Below the pieces are notes generated by a model. It saw only the letters and a list, made by a program, of their open reading frames with translations, ran no database searches and was not told where the DNA came from. Source: Herbaspirillum sp. Sphag64 (GTDB lineage Bacteria; Pseudomonadota; Gammaproteobacteria; Burkholderiales; Burkholderiaceae_D). From it: 64,000 bases of DNA. Positions 15,115 to 25,276 of the stretch are shown one piece after another; position 1 is the first letter of the stretch, and every line of letters begins with the position of its first letter. The stretch spans positions 379,259-443,258 of the forward strand of contig NZ_JACHYE010000002.1 of the NCBI RefSeq assembly GCF_014192645.1, read 5' to 3'. The translations under genes were made by a program, and so were the position numbers.

Positions 15115-17844
15115 TTAATCTTCCTCCGGCAATGCGGGTGTTTTTTCCAGTGGCAAGGTGAATCGGACATGCGCTCCGGGACGCTGCGCATCATTGGGTA
15201 AGGCGCGAATGGTACCGCCATGCGCCTCTACAATAGCGCGACAGATCGCCAGGCCCAGGCCAACGCCGGGCGTGCTGGACTCACTGTCGCCACGGGTGAA
15301 TTTCTCGAAAACCCGTTCCTCCATGCCGGGAGGAAAGCCAGGGCCATGATCAATGACGTCAATATCGAGCGTGCCGGGATAACCTGGTACGGCGTGTGCC
15401 TCGATCAGAATCGGTTGATTCCCCGGTGAATATTTGACCGCGTTTTCGATCAGGTTGGCAAATACACGTTCCAGTAATACCGCATCAAATCTGACCAATG
15501 GCAGATCGACGGGAAGGTGCACTTCCACTTTGCGTTCACCGAGCGTCTTTTGCAGCAAGCGCAAGGCAGTACCGACCACTTCTTCAATCGCGTTCCACTG
15601 GCGGTTCAGCGTCACCCCGCCAGACTGCAGACGTGCCATGTCGAGCATGTTCTCGACCAGTCCGGACATGCGCTGCGATTGCTCACTGATGACCTGTGCC
15701 ATCGCGCGTTCGTCAGGACCCAGCGATGGATGACTAGCCAGTGCATCTGCACTGCCGACCAGCGAGGTCAGCGGGGTACGCAAATCATGCGAAATCGCCG
15801 ATAACAAGGAATTACGCAAGCGCTCCGACTCCATTGTCAACAAGGCATCCTGCGCCACCTCGGCGTAATGTAGACGCTCGACAGCCATGGCAATCTGCGA
15901 TGCAAAGATTTCCAGCATCTGCCGATTTTCGGGTAGCGCCAGTTGCGTATTGCGACCTGCTGCATTGTTGTCGTCGCTGATGAATGCCAGCACGCCGCGG
16001 GTACGCATGGTCGCGTTGAGCGGCAGATACAATGCCTCCGCCGCTGGCAGTGTCGCGGTGCCGCTACCGGCAGGCTGACCATTGTCATAAACCCATTGGG
16101 CCACGCCCAGATCCACTTCATCGAGGGTATGGGGATCGTGTTCGTTGGGTATGGCGACCCGCACATGTTCACTGCTGTCGGGCAGCAGGAAAGCAGTTTT
16201 GGCACCAAACACGGCGCCCAGATGGCGACGGCCGATTTCCAGAATCTGCTCTAGCGTGAGCACCGCTGCCAGTTCCTTGCCCAGCATGTACAGGTTGCCG
16301 GAGCGGGTTTCCCGCAGCATGGCGACATTGGCCTGATGCCGCAGACGTGAGGCCAAGGTGCTGATGAACAGCGATGCCGCCAGCATGACCAGCAACGTCA
16401 CCAGATATTGCGCATCGGATACCGAGATCGAAAAGCGCGGCTCGACAAAGAAGAAATCGAAAGCCAGTACGCTTAGCACCGAAGCCAGTGCCGAGGCCGA
16501 GCGACCATAGCGTACCGCGACAATCATGACACCAACCAGATACACCATGATGACATTGGCTGGATGCAGAAAACCAATCAGCCACCATGCCAAGGCAGTA
16601 GTGACCGCACAACTGATGCTAGCCCACAGATAACCTTGCCGACGCCGCTGACTGCCGGTCGAAAATTCACCCTGCAATGGGTCCCGTGGACCGGCTGGTT
16701 CTTCCTTGTCTTCGCGCGCGACCGCATAAACGTCAATCTCTTCGCCAAGCAAGGCAATCCGTTCGGTCAGACTGGTACGCAGCCGCTTGAACCAGTTGCG
16801 ACGACGCGACTGACCAATCACCAGCTTGCCAGCATTACGGCTACGGGCGAACTGTACCAATGCCTGTGCCACATCGTCACCAGTGATGCTGGCCGTTTCT
16901 GCGCCCAGCGATTGGGCCAGTTTGAGGGTCTTCAACATGCGTTCGCGGCGCGCCAGTGTGGCCCGCGGCCAGCTTGGCGCATCCACGAATACCGCTAGCC
17001 AGTCGGCCTGTAGTTTTGCCGCCAGACGTGCCGCTGCGCGTACCAGCTTGTCTTCATCGGCGCTGGTGCCGATACCGACGACGATCCGTTCCTTGGTTTG
17101 CCATAGCTGGGCGATGGAGCGATCGGCGCGGTAGGCGCGCATGTCGGCATCGACGCGGTCGGCGGTGCGGCGCAAGGCGATTTCACGCAGCGCCAACAGA
17201 TTGCCCTTGCGGAAGAAGTTGCGACTGGCCTTTTCCGCCTGTTGCGGCAGATAGACCTTGCCTTCCTTGAGACGCAGCAGTAATTCGTCAGGTGGCAAAT
17301 CGACCAACGTCACTTCATCGGCATCATCAATCACATGATCGGGAATGGTTTCCTGAACCCGGATACCGGTAATCTGTCCGACCACATCGTTGAGACTTTC
17401 CAGATGCTGGACGTTGACGGTGGTATAAACGTTGATACCGGCGTGCAACAGCTCCTCGATATCTTGCCAGCGCTTGGCATGGCGTGAATCGGGAATGTTC
17501 GAATGCGCCAGTTCATCCACCAGAATCAGATACGGCTGGCGTTCCAACGCTGCATCCAGATCGAATTCAGAAAGCGCACGGCCGCGGTATTCATAGGTGC
17601 GCAATGGCAGGCGCTCCAGCCCCTGCAACATCGCCTCGGTGTCTGCCCTGCCATGGGTTTCGACGATACCGGCAACCACATCGACACCTTGCTCATGCAA
17701 GGTCTGGGCGGCCGCCAGCATGGAATAGGTCTTACCGACGCCAGCCGATGCGCCAAAGAAGATTTTCAGCCGGCCACGTGCCTGGCGGTCTTCTTCACGC
17801 ATGACGCGGTCAAGCAGTTCGTCTGGATCAGGGCGATTGATCAT
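15115..17844 (-). CDS. kdpD: Sensor histidine kinase KdpD
   Basis: 909 residues, a full-length KdpD. The N-terminal KdpD domain has Walker A GASAGVGKT at residues 31-39. A UspA-like domain (about 250-370) follows, then a four-helix DUF4118 membrane block (about 400-510) and a GAF-like domain. The HisKA domain has the phospho-acceptor His in AISHDLRTPLTSL, and the HATPase has DHGPGFPPG and GVGLGLAICRAIVEAHGG. It phosphorylates KdpE in response to low K+. A hairpin terminator separates it from the kdpC end, so kdpDE are probably expressed by read-through or their own weak promoter. Confidence 0.95.
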   Translation of the reverse strand: MINRPDPDELLDRVMREEDRQARGRLKIFFGASAGVGKTYSMLAAAQTLHEQGVDVVAGIVETHGRADTEAMLQGLERLPLRTYEYRGRALSEFDLDAALERQPYLILVDELAHSNIPDSRHAKRWQDIEELLHAGINVYTTVNVQHLESLNDVVGQITGIRVQETIPDHVIDDADEVTLVDLPPDELLLRLKEGKVYLPQQAEKASRNFFRKGNLLALREIALRRTADRVDADMRAYRADRSIAQLWQTKERIVVGIGTSADEDKLVRAAARLAAKLQADWLAVFVDAPSWPRATLARRERMLKTLKLAQSLGAETASITGDDVAQALVQFARSRNAGKLVIGQSRRRNWFKRLRTSLTERIALLGEEIDVYAVAREDKEEPAGPRDPLQGEFSTGSQRRRQGYLWASISCAVTTALAWWLIGFLHPANVIMVYLVGVMIVAVRYGRSASALASVLSVLAFDFFFVEPRFSISVSDAQYLVTLLVMLAASLFISTLASRLRHQANVAMLRETRSGNLYMLGKELAAVLTLEQILEIGRRHLGAVFGAKTAFLLPDSSEHVRVAIPNEHDPHTLDEVDLGVAQWVYDNGQPAGSGTATLPAAEALYLPLNATMRTRGVLAFISDDNNAAGRNTQLALPENRQMLEIFASQIAMAVERLHYAEVAQDALLTMESERLRNSLLSAISHDLRTPLTSLVGSADALASHPSLGPDERAMAQVISEQSQRMSGLVENMLDMARLQSGGVTLNRQWNAIEEVVGTALRLLQKTLGERKVEVHLPVDLPLVRFDAVLLERVFANLIENAVKYSPGNQPILIEAHAVPGYPGTLDIDVIDHGPGFPPGMEERVFEKFTRGDSESSTPGVGLGLAICRAIVEAHGGTIRALPNDAQRPGAHVRFTLPLEKTPALPEED

Positions 17845-17874
17845 GGTGCAGTCTATTGTAGTGGATAGGCAGAA

Positions 17875-17899
17875 TGAGAAAAGCCGGGATCATCCCGGC
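17875..17899 (-). terminator. Hairpin between kdpC and kdpD
   Basis: Inverted repeat GCCGGGAT (17883-17890) / ATCCCGGC (17892-17899), which folds as a 6-bp stem with a 5-nt loop. On the minus strand it is followed by TTTTCTC. It fits an intrinsic terminator that reduces kdpDE transcription relative to kdpFABC. Confidence 0.7.
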
Positions 17900-17924
17900 C
17901 CTTCTCATTTTAACAACGCCTGGT

Positions 17925-18503
17925 TCAGGACTTGGCCTGTGCGTCCAGTGCCAGGTTCAACTTGAGAACGTTGACGGTTGATTCACCGAACAAGCCCCAT
18001 TGCGGCCCTTCCGTCTGCGCCTTCACCAGTGAGCGCACCTTGTCTTGCGACAGGCCACGTTCCTTGGCAATACGCGCTACCTGATATTCCGCTGCCGCCG
18101 GGCTGATATGCGGATCCAGGCCACTGGCCGAGGCGGTCAGCAGATCGACCGGAATGTCCTTCTTGTGTTCCGGATCGGCTTCTACCAGCGCATCAGCGCG
18201 ACCCTTGGCAGCATCACCCAGCGCCGGATTGAGCACACCGAAGTTACTGCCACCCGAGGCCAAGCCGTTGTAGGGGAAGTTACCTGCAGCCGAGATACGG
18301 CCCCAGAAATACTTCGGCAAGGTGAAGTTCTGACCGATCAGTTCAGAACCAAGCACCACATCGCCACGTTTGATCAGACTACCGTTGGCTTGCTGTGGAA
18401 AGGCGGCCTGCCCGATCAGGGTGACGACTGCCGGATAGACCAGTCCCAGTAACACCGACATCAGGATGAACAGCGACAAGGCCGGACGTAAATAAGTTTT
18501 CAT
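17925..18503 (-). CDS. kdpC: Potassium-transporting ATPase subunit KdpC
   Basis: 192 residues from the ATG at 18503, which has AGGAG upstream (the frame extends to 18551 without need). One N-terminal membrane helix (LSLFILMSVLLGLVYPAVVT) is followed by a periplasmic domain with FWGRISAAGNFPYNGLASGGSN and DLLTASASGLDPHISPAAAEYQ, both KdpC hallmarks. KdpC stabilises the KdpA-KdpB complex. It sits 25 bases after kdpB. Confidence 0.94.
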   Translation of the reverse strand: MKTYLRPALSLFILMSVLLGLVYPAVVTLIGQAAFPQQANGSLIKRGDVVLGSELIGQNFTLPKYFWGRISAAGNFPYNGLASGGSNFGVLNPALGDAAKGRADALVEADPEHKKDIPVDLLTASASGLDPHISPAAAEYQVARIAKERGLSQDKVRSLVKAQTEGPQWGLFGESTVNVLKLNLALDAQAKS

Positions 18504-18528
18504 GAATGACTCCTTGGTCAAAATACAA

Positions 18529-20613
18529 TCAAGCCAGCCCGAACAGGCCAAGCAATACGTCGATCAGCTTGATACCGACAAAGGGAACCAGCAGACCACC
18601 CACACCGTAGATCAACAGATTACGGCGCAGCAGCACAGCAGCACCAAGCGCACGGTATTGCACACCACGCAATGCCAGCGGAATCAGGAACACGATCACC
18701 AGCGCATTGAAAATCACTGCCGACAGAATCGCCGAGGCTGGATTGTTCAGATGCATCACGTCCAGCGCTGCCAGTTGCGGATAGGTGGTCGCGAACATCG
18801 CCGGAATGATGGCGAAGTACTTGGCCACGTCGTTGGCAATACTGAAGGTGGTCAGGCTGCCACGGGTCATCAGCATCTGCTTGCCGATTTCCACGATCTC
18901 GATCAGCTTGGTCGGATTGGAATCCAGGTCGACCATGTTGCCGGCTTCCTTGGCGGCCTGGGTACCGGTATTCATGGCTACGGCCACGTCTGCCTGTGCC
19001 AGTGCTGGCGCATCGTTGGTACCGTCGCCGGTCATCGCCACCAGCTTGCCTTCAGCCTGATGCTGGCGGATCAGCGAGAGCTTGTTTTCTGGCGTTGCTT
19101 CGGCCAGGAAATCATCGACGCCCGCTTCGGCGGCAATCGCTGCAGCAGTCAGACGGTTATCACCGGTAATCATCACGGTCTTGATGCCCATGCGGCGCAA
19201 TTCCGAGAAGCGTTCCTTGATACCACCCTTGACGATGTCCTTGAGCTCGATCACACCCAGCACGCGGAACTGATCGCCATTCTGTTCAGACACCACCAGT
19301 GGCGTACTGCCGCGACGAGCGACCACGTCAACATTGGCCGCCACATCGGCTGGCAAACCAGAACCAGCTTCCTCAGCCAGCTTGCGAATGGCTTCTGATG
19401 CACCCTTGCGGATCAAGCGATTGCCGATATCCACACCCGAAACGCGGGTCTGTGCACTGAAGGCGATGAACTGGGCATCCAGGCTGGCCATTTCGCGTTC
19501 ACGCAGATTGAAACGCTTCTTGGCCAACACCACGATACTGCGACCTTCGGGTGTTTCATCAGCCAGCGATGCCAGTTGTGCCACATCGGCCAGCTCTTGC
19601 TCGCTCACGCCATTGGCAGGCAGGAAGGTCGAGGCTTGACGGTTACCCAAGGTGATGGTGCCGGTCTTGTCCAGCAACAGCACATCAACGTCACCGGCGG
19701 CTTCGACCGCACGGCCGGAAGTCGCGATCACGTTGGCTTGCATCATGCGGCTCATACCGGCCACACCGATAGCGGACAGCAAACCGCCAATCGTCGTTGG
19801 GATCAGACACACCAGTAGTGCGACCAGCGCGGTCACGGTCACCGGTGTACCGGCATGGTTGGCAGTGACGCTAAACACCGAGAACGGCAGCAGCGTCACG
19901 GTCACCAGCAGGAACACGATAGTCAGCGCGACCAGCAACAATGTCAGCGCGATCTCGTTCGGCGTCTTTTGACGCTTGGCGCTTTCGACCATGGCGATCA
20001 TGCGATCGAGGAAGGCTTCGCCGGGATTAACGGTCACGCGAACAATGATCCAGTCCGACAACACGCGGGTACCACCAGTGACTGCACTGAAGTCACCACC
20101 GGATTCGCGGATCACCGGTGCCGATTCGCCCGTGATGGCGCTTTCGTCAACGGTGGCTACGCCTTCGATGACTTCACCGTCGGCCGGCACGGTATCACCC
20201 GCTTCGACCAGCACCAGATCACCCTTGCGCAGGGTACTGCCTTCGACCAGATTAGGCTTGTCGCCACGGTTGGCGCGTAGCAGCTTCTTGGCCATGACAC
20301 TCTTCTTGGCGCTGCGTAACGATGCGGCCTGGGCTTTGCTGCGGCCTTCAGCCAATGCTTCGGCAAAGTTGGCGAACAAGACCGTAAACCACAACCAGAT
20401 GGTGACAGCCAGGATGAAGCCGGACGGGGCTTCACCTTGGCCGTTCAGGGCTTGCAGGTACAGCAAGGTGGTCAGGATACTACCCAGGTAGACCACAAAC
20501 ATCACCGGATTGCGCCATTGCGCACGGGGTGACAACTTCTTGAAAGAATCGATCAGTGCCGGTTTCACGATCACCGGATCGAACATCCATTTGGTGGCAG
20601 AACTATTTGCCAT
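18529..20613 (-). CDS. kdpB: Potassium-transporting P-type ATPase subunit KdpB
   Basis: 694 residues from the ATG at 20613, whose GGAG Shine-Dalgarno overlaps the more upstream in-frame ATG (20625). The phosphorylation motif is DKTGTITLG (Asp is the acyl-phosphate acceptor). The actuator loop has ITGESAPV, and the nucleotide and hinge regions have [10 protein letters not shown] and [18 protein letters not shown]. KdpB provides ATP hydrolysis for K+ uptake at the inner membrane. All catalytic motifs are present. Confidence 0.95.
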   Translation of the reverse strand: MANSSATKWMFDPVIVKPALIDSFKKLSPRAQWRNPVMFVVYLGSILTTLLYLQALNGQGEAPSGFILAVTIWLWFTVLFANFAEALAEGRSKAQAASLRSAKKSVMAKKLLRANRGDKPNLVEGSTLRKGDLVLVEAGDTVPADGEVIEGVATVDESAITGESAPVIRESGGDFSAVTGGTRVLSDWIIVRVTVNPGEAFLDRMIAMVESAKRQKTPNEIALTLLLVALTIVFLLVTVTLLPFSVFSVTANHAGTPVTVTALVALLVCLIPTTIGGLLSAIGVAGMSRMMQANVIATSGRAVEAAGDVDVLLLDKTGTITLGNRQASTFLPANGVSEQELADVAQLASLADETPEGRSIVVLAKKRFNLREREMASLDAQFIAFSAQTRVSGVDIGNRLIRKGASEAIRKLAEEAGSGLPADVAANVDVVARRGSTPLVVSEQNGDQFRVLGVIELKDIVKGGIKERFSELRRMGIKTVMITGDNRLTAAAIAAEAGVDDFLAEATPENKLSLIRQHQAEGKLVAMTGDGTNDAPALAQADVAVAMNTGTQAAKEAGNMVDLDSNPTKLIEIVEIGKQMLMTRGSLTTFSIANDVAKYFAIIPAMFATTYPQLAALDVMHLNNPASAILSAVIFNALVIVFLIPLALRGVQYRALGAAVLLRRNLLIYGVGGLLVPFVGIKLIDVLLGLFGLA

Positions 20614-20647
20614 TTTTTTCTCCATTTTCAGCTTTGATGCCGGTCAA

Positions 20648-22450
20648 TTAATGCACAGCCAGCATTTGCAGATGCTCGACCACCGGACCCAGCGCCAACG
20701 CTGGAACATATGTCAATGCACCGACCAGCAATACCGCACCGATCAACAGCGCTACAAACAGCGGACCATGTGTCGGCAAGGTGCCCGAAGTTGCACTCAG
20801 ACGCTTCTTGCCAGCCAGTGAGCCAGCCATCGCCAGGACCGGCACGATGATGCCGAAACGACCCAGCCACATGGCAATACCGGTGGTGATGTTGTAGTAC
20901 GGTGTATTGGCATTGAGGCCTGCGAACGCACTACCGTTGTTGTTGGCGGCAGAGCTGAAGGCGTACAGAATTTCCGAGAAACCATGCGCACCCGGATTGG
21001 AAATACCTGCCAGTCCGTTCTCCACCAAGACCGAGATGGCGGTAAATACCAGCACCAGGGCAGGTGTCATCAGGATCGCGATGGACATCATCTTCATGTC
21101 AAAGACGCCAATCTTCTTGCCCAGATATTCGGGTGTACGACCGATCATCAAACCAGCAATGAACACTGCCAGCACAGCAAAGATCAACATGCCGTACAAG
21201 CCTGCACCGACGCCACCGAAGACCACTTCACCCAGCTGCATCTGCAGCATTGGTACCAAGCCGCCCATTGGCGATAACGAATCGTGCATGGCGTTGACCG
21301 CACCGCAAGAAGCTGCCGTCGTAATCGTGGCAAACAAACTCGAGGCAGTGATGCCAAAACGTGTTTCTTTACCTTCCATCATAGTGCCGGTACCTGCGAC
21401 CCCATTGGTCGAGACTGCATGCAGATTGCTCATCACCGGATTAGGCTGCTGCTCGAAGTACATGAGCGTCACCGCCATGACCACAAACAGCAAGGTCATC
21501 GCTGCCAGAATCACCCAGCCCTGACGCCGGTCACCAACCAGTACACCGAAGCTGGTACACAGACCGGCTGGAATGATCAGAATCGCCAGCATCTGAATGA
21601 AGTTCGACAGTGGTGTCGGATTTTCATAAGGATGTGCCGAGTTGGCATTGAAGAAGCCGCCACCATTGGTACCAACCATCTTGATCGCTTCCTGGGAAGC
21701 GACCGGGCCCATTGGCAAAGTCTGCTTGTTGGTTTGCAGCGTTTCTGTCACAGGCTGACCCTGTGCATCCTTGAGGGGCTGACCTTGGGCATCCACCTTT
21801 GGTTGCGTATAGGTCGTGGTTTCCATGGTGGTCAGTTCCTGATACGAACTGAAATTCTGGATCACGCCCTGGCTCATCAGGATCACGGCCACGATCAGCG
21901 ATAGTGGCAGCAGGATGTACATGGTCGAACGGGTCAAGTCGACCCAGAAGTTACCAATGCTCTTGCTACTGTGACGAACAAAACCACGGATCAGGGCAAA
22001 TGCCACCGCAATACCGGTCGCTGCCGAGAAGAAGTTTTGTACTGCCAGTGCCAACATCTGGGTCAGGTAGCTCATGGCGCTTTCGCCCGAGTAACCTTGC
22101 CAGTTGGTGTTAGTCACAAAGCTGATTGCGGTATTGAACGAGGAATCTTCGCTCACATTGGCGATTGCTTGTGGATTCAACGGCAACCACAGTTGCAGAC
22201 GTTGCAATGCATAGACCAGAAACATGCCCAGCACGTTGAACAACAACAGTGCCAGGGTGTATCGTTTCCAGCTCATGTCGGCATTCGCATCAATGCCGCA
22301 GAGACGGTAGAACAGGCGTTCGACGCCGCCGCAGACGCGATTGACGGCAGACTTGCCTTCCATCACGCGCGCCATGTACCAACCCAGTGGGAATGACAAC
22401 AGCAATAGCACCACCAGGTAGAGCGCTAGCTGGGTAGTTGACTGAGTCAT
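20648..22450 (-). CDS. kdpA: Potassium-transporting ATPase potassium-binding subunit KdpA
   Basis: 600 residues with about ten membrane segments. Selectivity-filter-like blocks of the four pseudo-repeats are visible (TNTNWQGYSGE, GTNGGGFFNANSAHPYENP, TAASCGAVNAMHDSLSPMGG, SSAANNNGSAFAGLNANTPYYN). A hydrophilic linker rich in Gln and Asp (residues about 220-245, DAQGQPLKDAQGQPV) carries a short internal repeat. The start codon overlaps the kdpF stop (TGATG), which indicates coupling. Confidence 0.95.
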   Translation of the reverse strand: MTQSTTQLALYLVVLLLLSFPLGWYMARVMEGKSAVNRVCGGVERLFYRLCGIDANADMSWKRYTLALLLFNVLGMFLVYALQRLQLWLPLNPQAIANVSEDSSFNTAISFVTNTNWQGYSGESAMSYLTQMLALAVQNFFSAATGIAVAFALIRGFVRHSSKSIGNFWVDLTRSTMYILLPLSLIVAVILMSQGVIQNFSSYQELTTMETTTYTQPKVDAQGQPLKDAQGQPVTETLQTNKQTLPMGPVASQEAIKMVGTNGGGFFNANSAHPYENPTPLSNFIQMLAILIIPAGLCTSFGVLVGDRRQGWVILAAMTLLFVVMAVTLMYFEQQPNPVMSNLHAVSTNGVAGTGTMMEGKETRFGITASSLFATITTAASCGAVNAMHDSLSPMGGLVPMLQMQLGEVVFGGVGAGLYGMLIFAVLAVFIAGLMIGRTPEYLGKKIGVFDMKMMSIAILMTPALVLVFTAISVLVENGLAGISNPGAHGFSEILYAFSSAANNNGSAFAGLNANTPYYNITTGIAMWLGRFGIIVPVLAMAGSLAGKKRLSATSGTLPTHGPLFVALLIGAVLLVGALTYVPALALGPVVEHLQMLAVH

Positions 22451-22539
22451 CAGAATGCCTCCGGTTTAATCAAGGCCACGATCAGGTAGACCAGAATGCC
22501 TACCGAAGCGGCCAGACCGATAATTTGCATGAAGCTCAT
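22450..22539 (-). CDS. kdpF: K(+)-transporting ATPase small subunit KdpF
   Basis: 29 residues, a single membrane helix (GLAASVGILVYLIVALIKPEAF). The C-terminal LIVALIKPEAF is the usual KdpF ending (consensus Y-L-x-x-A-L-L-x-P-E-x-F). The ribosome-binding site is GGAGGATATGCA before the ATG. The stop overlaps the kdpA start by one base. KdpF stabilises the KdpABC complex in the membrane. Its start codon overlaps the end of the 30-residue ORF at 22536-22628. Confidence 0.92.
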   Translation of the reverse strand: MSFMQIIGLAASVGILVYLIVALIKPEAF

Positions 22540-22628
22540 TGCATATCCTCCAATTTCTTGCACCCGACGACGAATGCCCACATCAGGACACCGCACACCA
22601 GCAGGCCCCCGGCATAGATGAAATCCAT
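22536..22628 (-). CDS. 30-residue predicted membrane peptide upstream of kdpF
   Basis: An ATG at 22628 preceded by GGGAG (7-base spacing) opens a 30-codon frame. Its product has one hydrophobic helix, starting MDFIYAGGLLVCGVLMWAFV, then VGCKKLEDMQ. It ends with a TGA that overlaps the kdpF start by four bases (ATGA), the same coupling used between neighbouring kdp genes. The helix with a short charged tail fits a KdpF-like accessory subunit. I recall similar unannotated peptides ahead of kdpF in other proteobacteria, but that is from memory and unverified. It is too short for routine gene calling. Confidence 0.65.
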   Translation of the reverse strand: MDFIYAGGLLVCGVLMWAFVVGCKKLEDMQ

Positions 22629-22705
22629 GTTCCACTCCCTTGTTGATAAAGATGCTGCCGTAATGGCAGCTTGCGGAGCGAACGATAGCGCGGGCGCCGT
22701 CAAAT

Positions 22706-22723
22706 ACAGATAAAACTATCTGT
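22706..22723. promoter_or_regulatory. Perfect inverted repeat upstream of the kdp operon (candidate operator)
   Basis: ACAGATA (22706-22712), AAAC, TATCTGT (22717-22723) forms a perfect 7-bp inverted repeat with a 4-base spacer, 78 bases ahead of the first kdp-operon start codon. It is AT-rich and lies within a probable promoter region. KdpE is the obvious candidate ligand by position, but I have no consensus to match it against. Confidence 0.5.
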
Positions 22724-22854
22724 CAGGGGTATAAATTTTGTGTAAACAAACGGATGATGGCGTGAAACACCACGAGGTGGCAGGCAGTGCCGCCGGCCGG
22801 CAGCACAGAAGGGAAATAACTTGAAAAATGGCACGCGGATGCCAGATCACGCGA

Positions 22855-25026
22855 TCAGGCGCTGACTTCGACCCGGTTCTTGCCGGCATTCTTGGCGACA
22901 TACATGGCATTGTCGGCTTGCGCCACCAGACGGTCCTGAGTTGTATGCACGGCAGGATCGAACATCGCCGCGCCAATACTGACCGAGATATTGATCGTGG
23001 CTTCGCGTAAATAAAAAGGTGCGCGCATTGCCGCCAAAATTTTCCTGGCTACCCCGAGCGCATCATCGCGTGAATGTAAACGTTCGAGAATGACGGTGAA
23101 CTCATCCCCGGCAAGACGCGCCACGGTATCCACATCGCGTACCGATTCACGCAGGCGGCTGGCAAACAGCATCAGCAATTCGTCACCGGCAATATGGCCA
23201 TATTTGTCATTAATCTGCTTGAAGCCGTCAATGTCCATAAACAGCAGGCCCATCTTCAACGGATCACGTTCAGCGCGGGCCATGGCTTCGGGCAGCTTTT
23301 GGGCAAACGCACGACGGTTCGGCAAACCGGTCAGGATGTCCGACAACGCCATCTCCTGCAACGAATTGCGGAAGGCAAGACGCTCGGTGATGTCGTGCAG
23401 GAAGGCTATGAACAGGCAGCCACTACGCACTTCCACGTATCCCAGCGTCATCTCGACCGGTAATTCATCACCATCGCGCCGGATCGCCTGCATCTCGACC
23501 CGGGTGTTCATGAGCAAGCCCTCACCGGTAGCCAGATATTGTTTCATGCCGGCCCGATGCAGATCGCGTTGCTCAGGCGGCACAATCATCTCGGCCAGCT
23601 CACGCCCGAGTGCTTCTTCACGGCTCCATCCGAGCAGGATTTCGGCTTGCCGGTTCCACTCCTGAACCACGCCATTCTGATCCATGGCAATAAAGGCATC
23701 ATTGGCATTGTGCAGAATCGCGCGCAGCTCGTTTTCACTCTCTTCCAGCTTTGCCTGATTTTCGCGCTGGGTATCGAGCGCCTGTTGCAGCGCAATGGCG
23801 GTTTCGTGCAGACGCCGGGTGCGGTCTTCCACGCGTTGCTCCAAGCCTTCATTGAGCTGGCGCATTTCCTTCAGATAGCTTTCTTCACGCTGTACCAGCG
23901 TAGCCAACGTGGTGGAGAGCAAGGCAACTTCATGGTAGGTATTGATGATCGGGACCTCGACATCATGATCCCCCATGGCACGCCGCTCCAGAGCAGCATT
24001 GAGCTGATTCATTGGCGCCACCAGCCGGCGCGCCAGCGCGAAAACCAGCACCATCAGGACAATGCTGACCGCGCAGGCAACCAACAGCATCTGGCGTTGC
24101 AAATCCCTGAAACCGCGCATGGCGAGCTGCTCTGGCTGACGCACTAATACCGACCACTTCAGGTCACCATATTCACTGTTGAGCCCAGTGCGGGCGAAGC
24201 CGGTCAGATAAGGGGTGCCATCAGGCCCCACCTCACGCAGTGCCCCCGATGGCAATCGCAGGGAGGCACGGAAACTGTCGGAATCCATCTTCTTTTCTTC
24301 CATGTCCTTGGGGCCGAGGACAACCGTGCCGTCGTCACGCACCAGCATAATGTCGACATCGAAACGGTCATTGGTTGGATTAACCAGTTTCTTGACCAGA
24401 TCTCGCGCCCATTCCCAACTCAGATGTACGCCCAGTACACCTTTGAATTTTCCGTCAGTGCCCATGATGGGCGTCGAAATATCCACAAAGCGCCAAGGCT
24501 CATTGCTGATGGGCAATTTGCTTGCCAACATTAGTGCCGGATGATAATCACCGACGTAAAAATCCTTGCGCCCCTCCTTGAACCAGGGCCGCTCAGCCAC
24601 ACTCTGCTTTTCGAGCAAGCCATTGACTGCCGCCAGTACCTTGCCATCGGGCATGGCAAGCCCTATCCAGGCGTAATTGGGAACGTTTTTCTGCAACTCA
24701 TTGAAGATACCGCGGATGCGGAACACATCATTGGCCTCACGCAATGCCGGCCGGGTCGCCATGATCTTGACGTCAATGAAGCGTTCACCGAGGCTGCGAT
24801 CCAGCGCTTCCTGCATCTGCCAGGCCAGTTGGCTCAGACGCGCCTGCGCCTGACTACGCGCATAGCTACGTGTAAACTGGTCGACCAGAATCAACATGGA
24901 CGAAGTCGTGATCAACAGCGCGAGCACCAGACCAATGGTGACCCACGATGAGAGACTCAACGTCGATGATGGTTTTTTTATCAGCAAGGCTACTCCAGCT
25001 TGGATGCAAGGTAAGTCCTGAGGCAA
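22855..25026 (-). CDS. Membrane diguanylate cyclase with extracytoplasmic Cache sensor, HAMP, PAS and GGDEF domains
   Basis: 723 residues. A first helix (WVTIGLVLALLITTSSMLIL, about 28-47) and a second (about 308-328) flank a periplasmic dCache-like sensor (residues about 50-305). HAMP (about 330-385) follows, then a coiled coil, a PAS domain (RAILHNANDAFIAMDQNGVVQEWN) and a GGDEF domain. The active-site motif is AGDEF, a variant of GGDEF often still active, with an intact inhibitory site RDVD five residues upstream. It probably makes cyclic di-GMP in response to an external ligand. There is no EAL domain. It is not in an obvious operon. Confidence 0.9.
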   Translation of the reverse strand: MPQDLPCIQAGVALLIKKPSSTLSLSSWVTIGLVLALLITTSSMLILVDQFTRSYARSQAQARLSQLAWQMQEALDRSLGERFIDVKIMATRPALREANDVFRIRGIFNELQKNVPNYAWIGLAMPDGKVLAAVNGLLEKQSVAERPWFKEGRKDFYVGDYHPALMLASKLPISNEPWRFVDISTPIMGTDGKFKGVLGVHLSWEWARDLVKKLVNPTNDRFDVDIMLVRDDGTVVLGPKDMEEKKMDSDSFRASLRLPSGALREVGPDGTPYLTGFARTGLNSEYGDLKWSVLVRQPEQLAMRGFRDLQRQMLLVACAVSIVLMVLVFALARRLVAPMNQLNAALERRAMGDHDVEVPIINTYHEVALLSTTLATLVQREESYLKEMRQLNEGLEQRVEDRTRRLHETAIALQQALDTQRENQAKLEESENELRAILHNANDAFIAMDQNGVVQEWNRQAEILLGWSREEALGRELAEMIVPPEQRDLHRAGMKQYLATGEGLLMNTRVEMQAIRRDGDELPVEMTLGYVEVRSGCLFIAFLHDITERLAFRNSLQEMALSDILTGLPNRRAFAQKLPEAMARAERDPLKMGLLFMDIDGFKQINDKYGHIAGDELLMLFASRLRESVRDVDTVARLAGDEFTVILERLHSRDDALGVARKILAAMRAPFYLREATINISVSIGAAMFDPAVHTTQDRLVAQADNAMYVAKNAGKNRVEVSA

Positions 25027-25246
25027 TGAGGCAATCTGCAGATGCTGGTCTGGCCGTTCAAGGAAATACGATTTTTTCGATTGTTAACTCGAATATTAGC
25101 TGCTCACATGGCTTTGGGGCAATCAGTGATTGATTACAATCAGTCAATATTATCGTTTAATTAACGGGCAACACCGGTTAACAACTGGAGCGATTATCGA
25201 TTATCGCCCTCCATAGACATCATCCCAGGGTCTGTTTGACGAGCAA

Positions 25247-25276
25247 AACTTCCATGACATTTCCATCATGAAAGTT
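25247..25276 (-). terminator. Hairpin directly after the gamma-glutamyltransferase stop
   Basis: AACTTCCATGA (25247-25257) and TCATGAAAGTT (25266-25276) pair over 10 of 11 positions with an 8-nt loop. On the minus strand the structure begins right after the stop codon and is followed by TTTTG, as an intrinsic terminator would be. Confidence 0.65.

Noticed and set aside
18502-19398. 298-codon plus-strand ORF opposite kdpC-kdpB
   Set aside because: Antisense to a fully conserved kdpB; composition (His/Gln-rich) is that of a shadow frame.
23090-23110. Loss of cyclase activity because the GGDEF motif reads AGDEF
   Set aside because: AGDEF variants are common among active cyclases, and the I-site RDVD is intact, so inactivity cannot be claimed.
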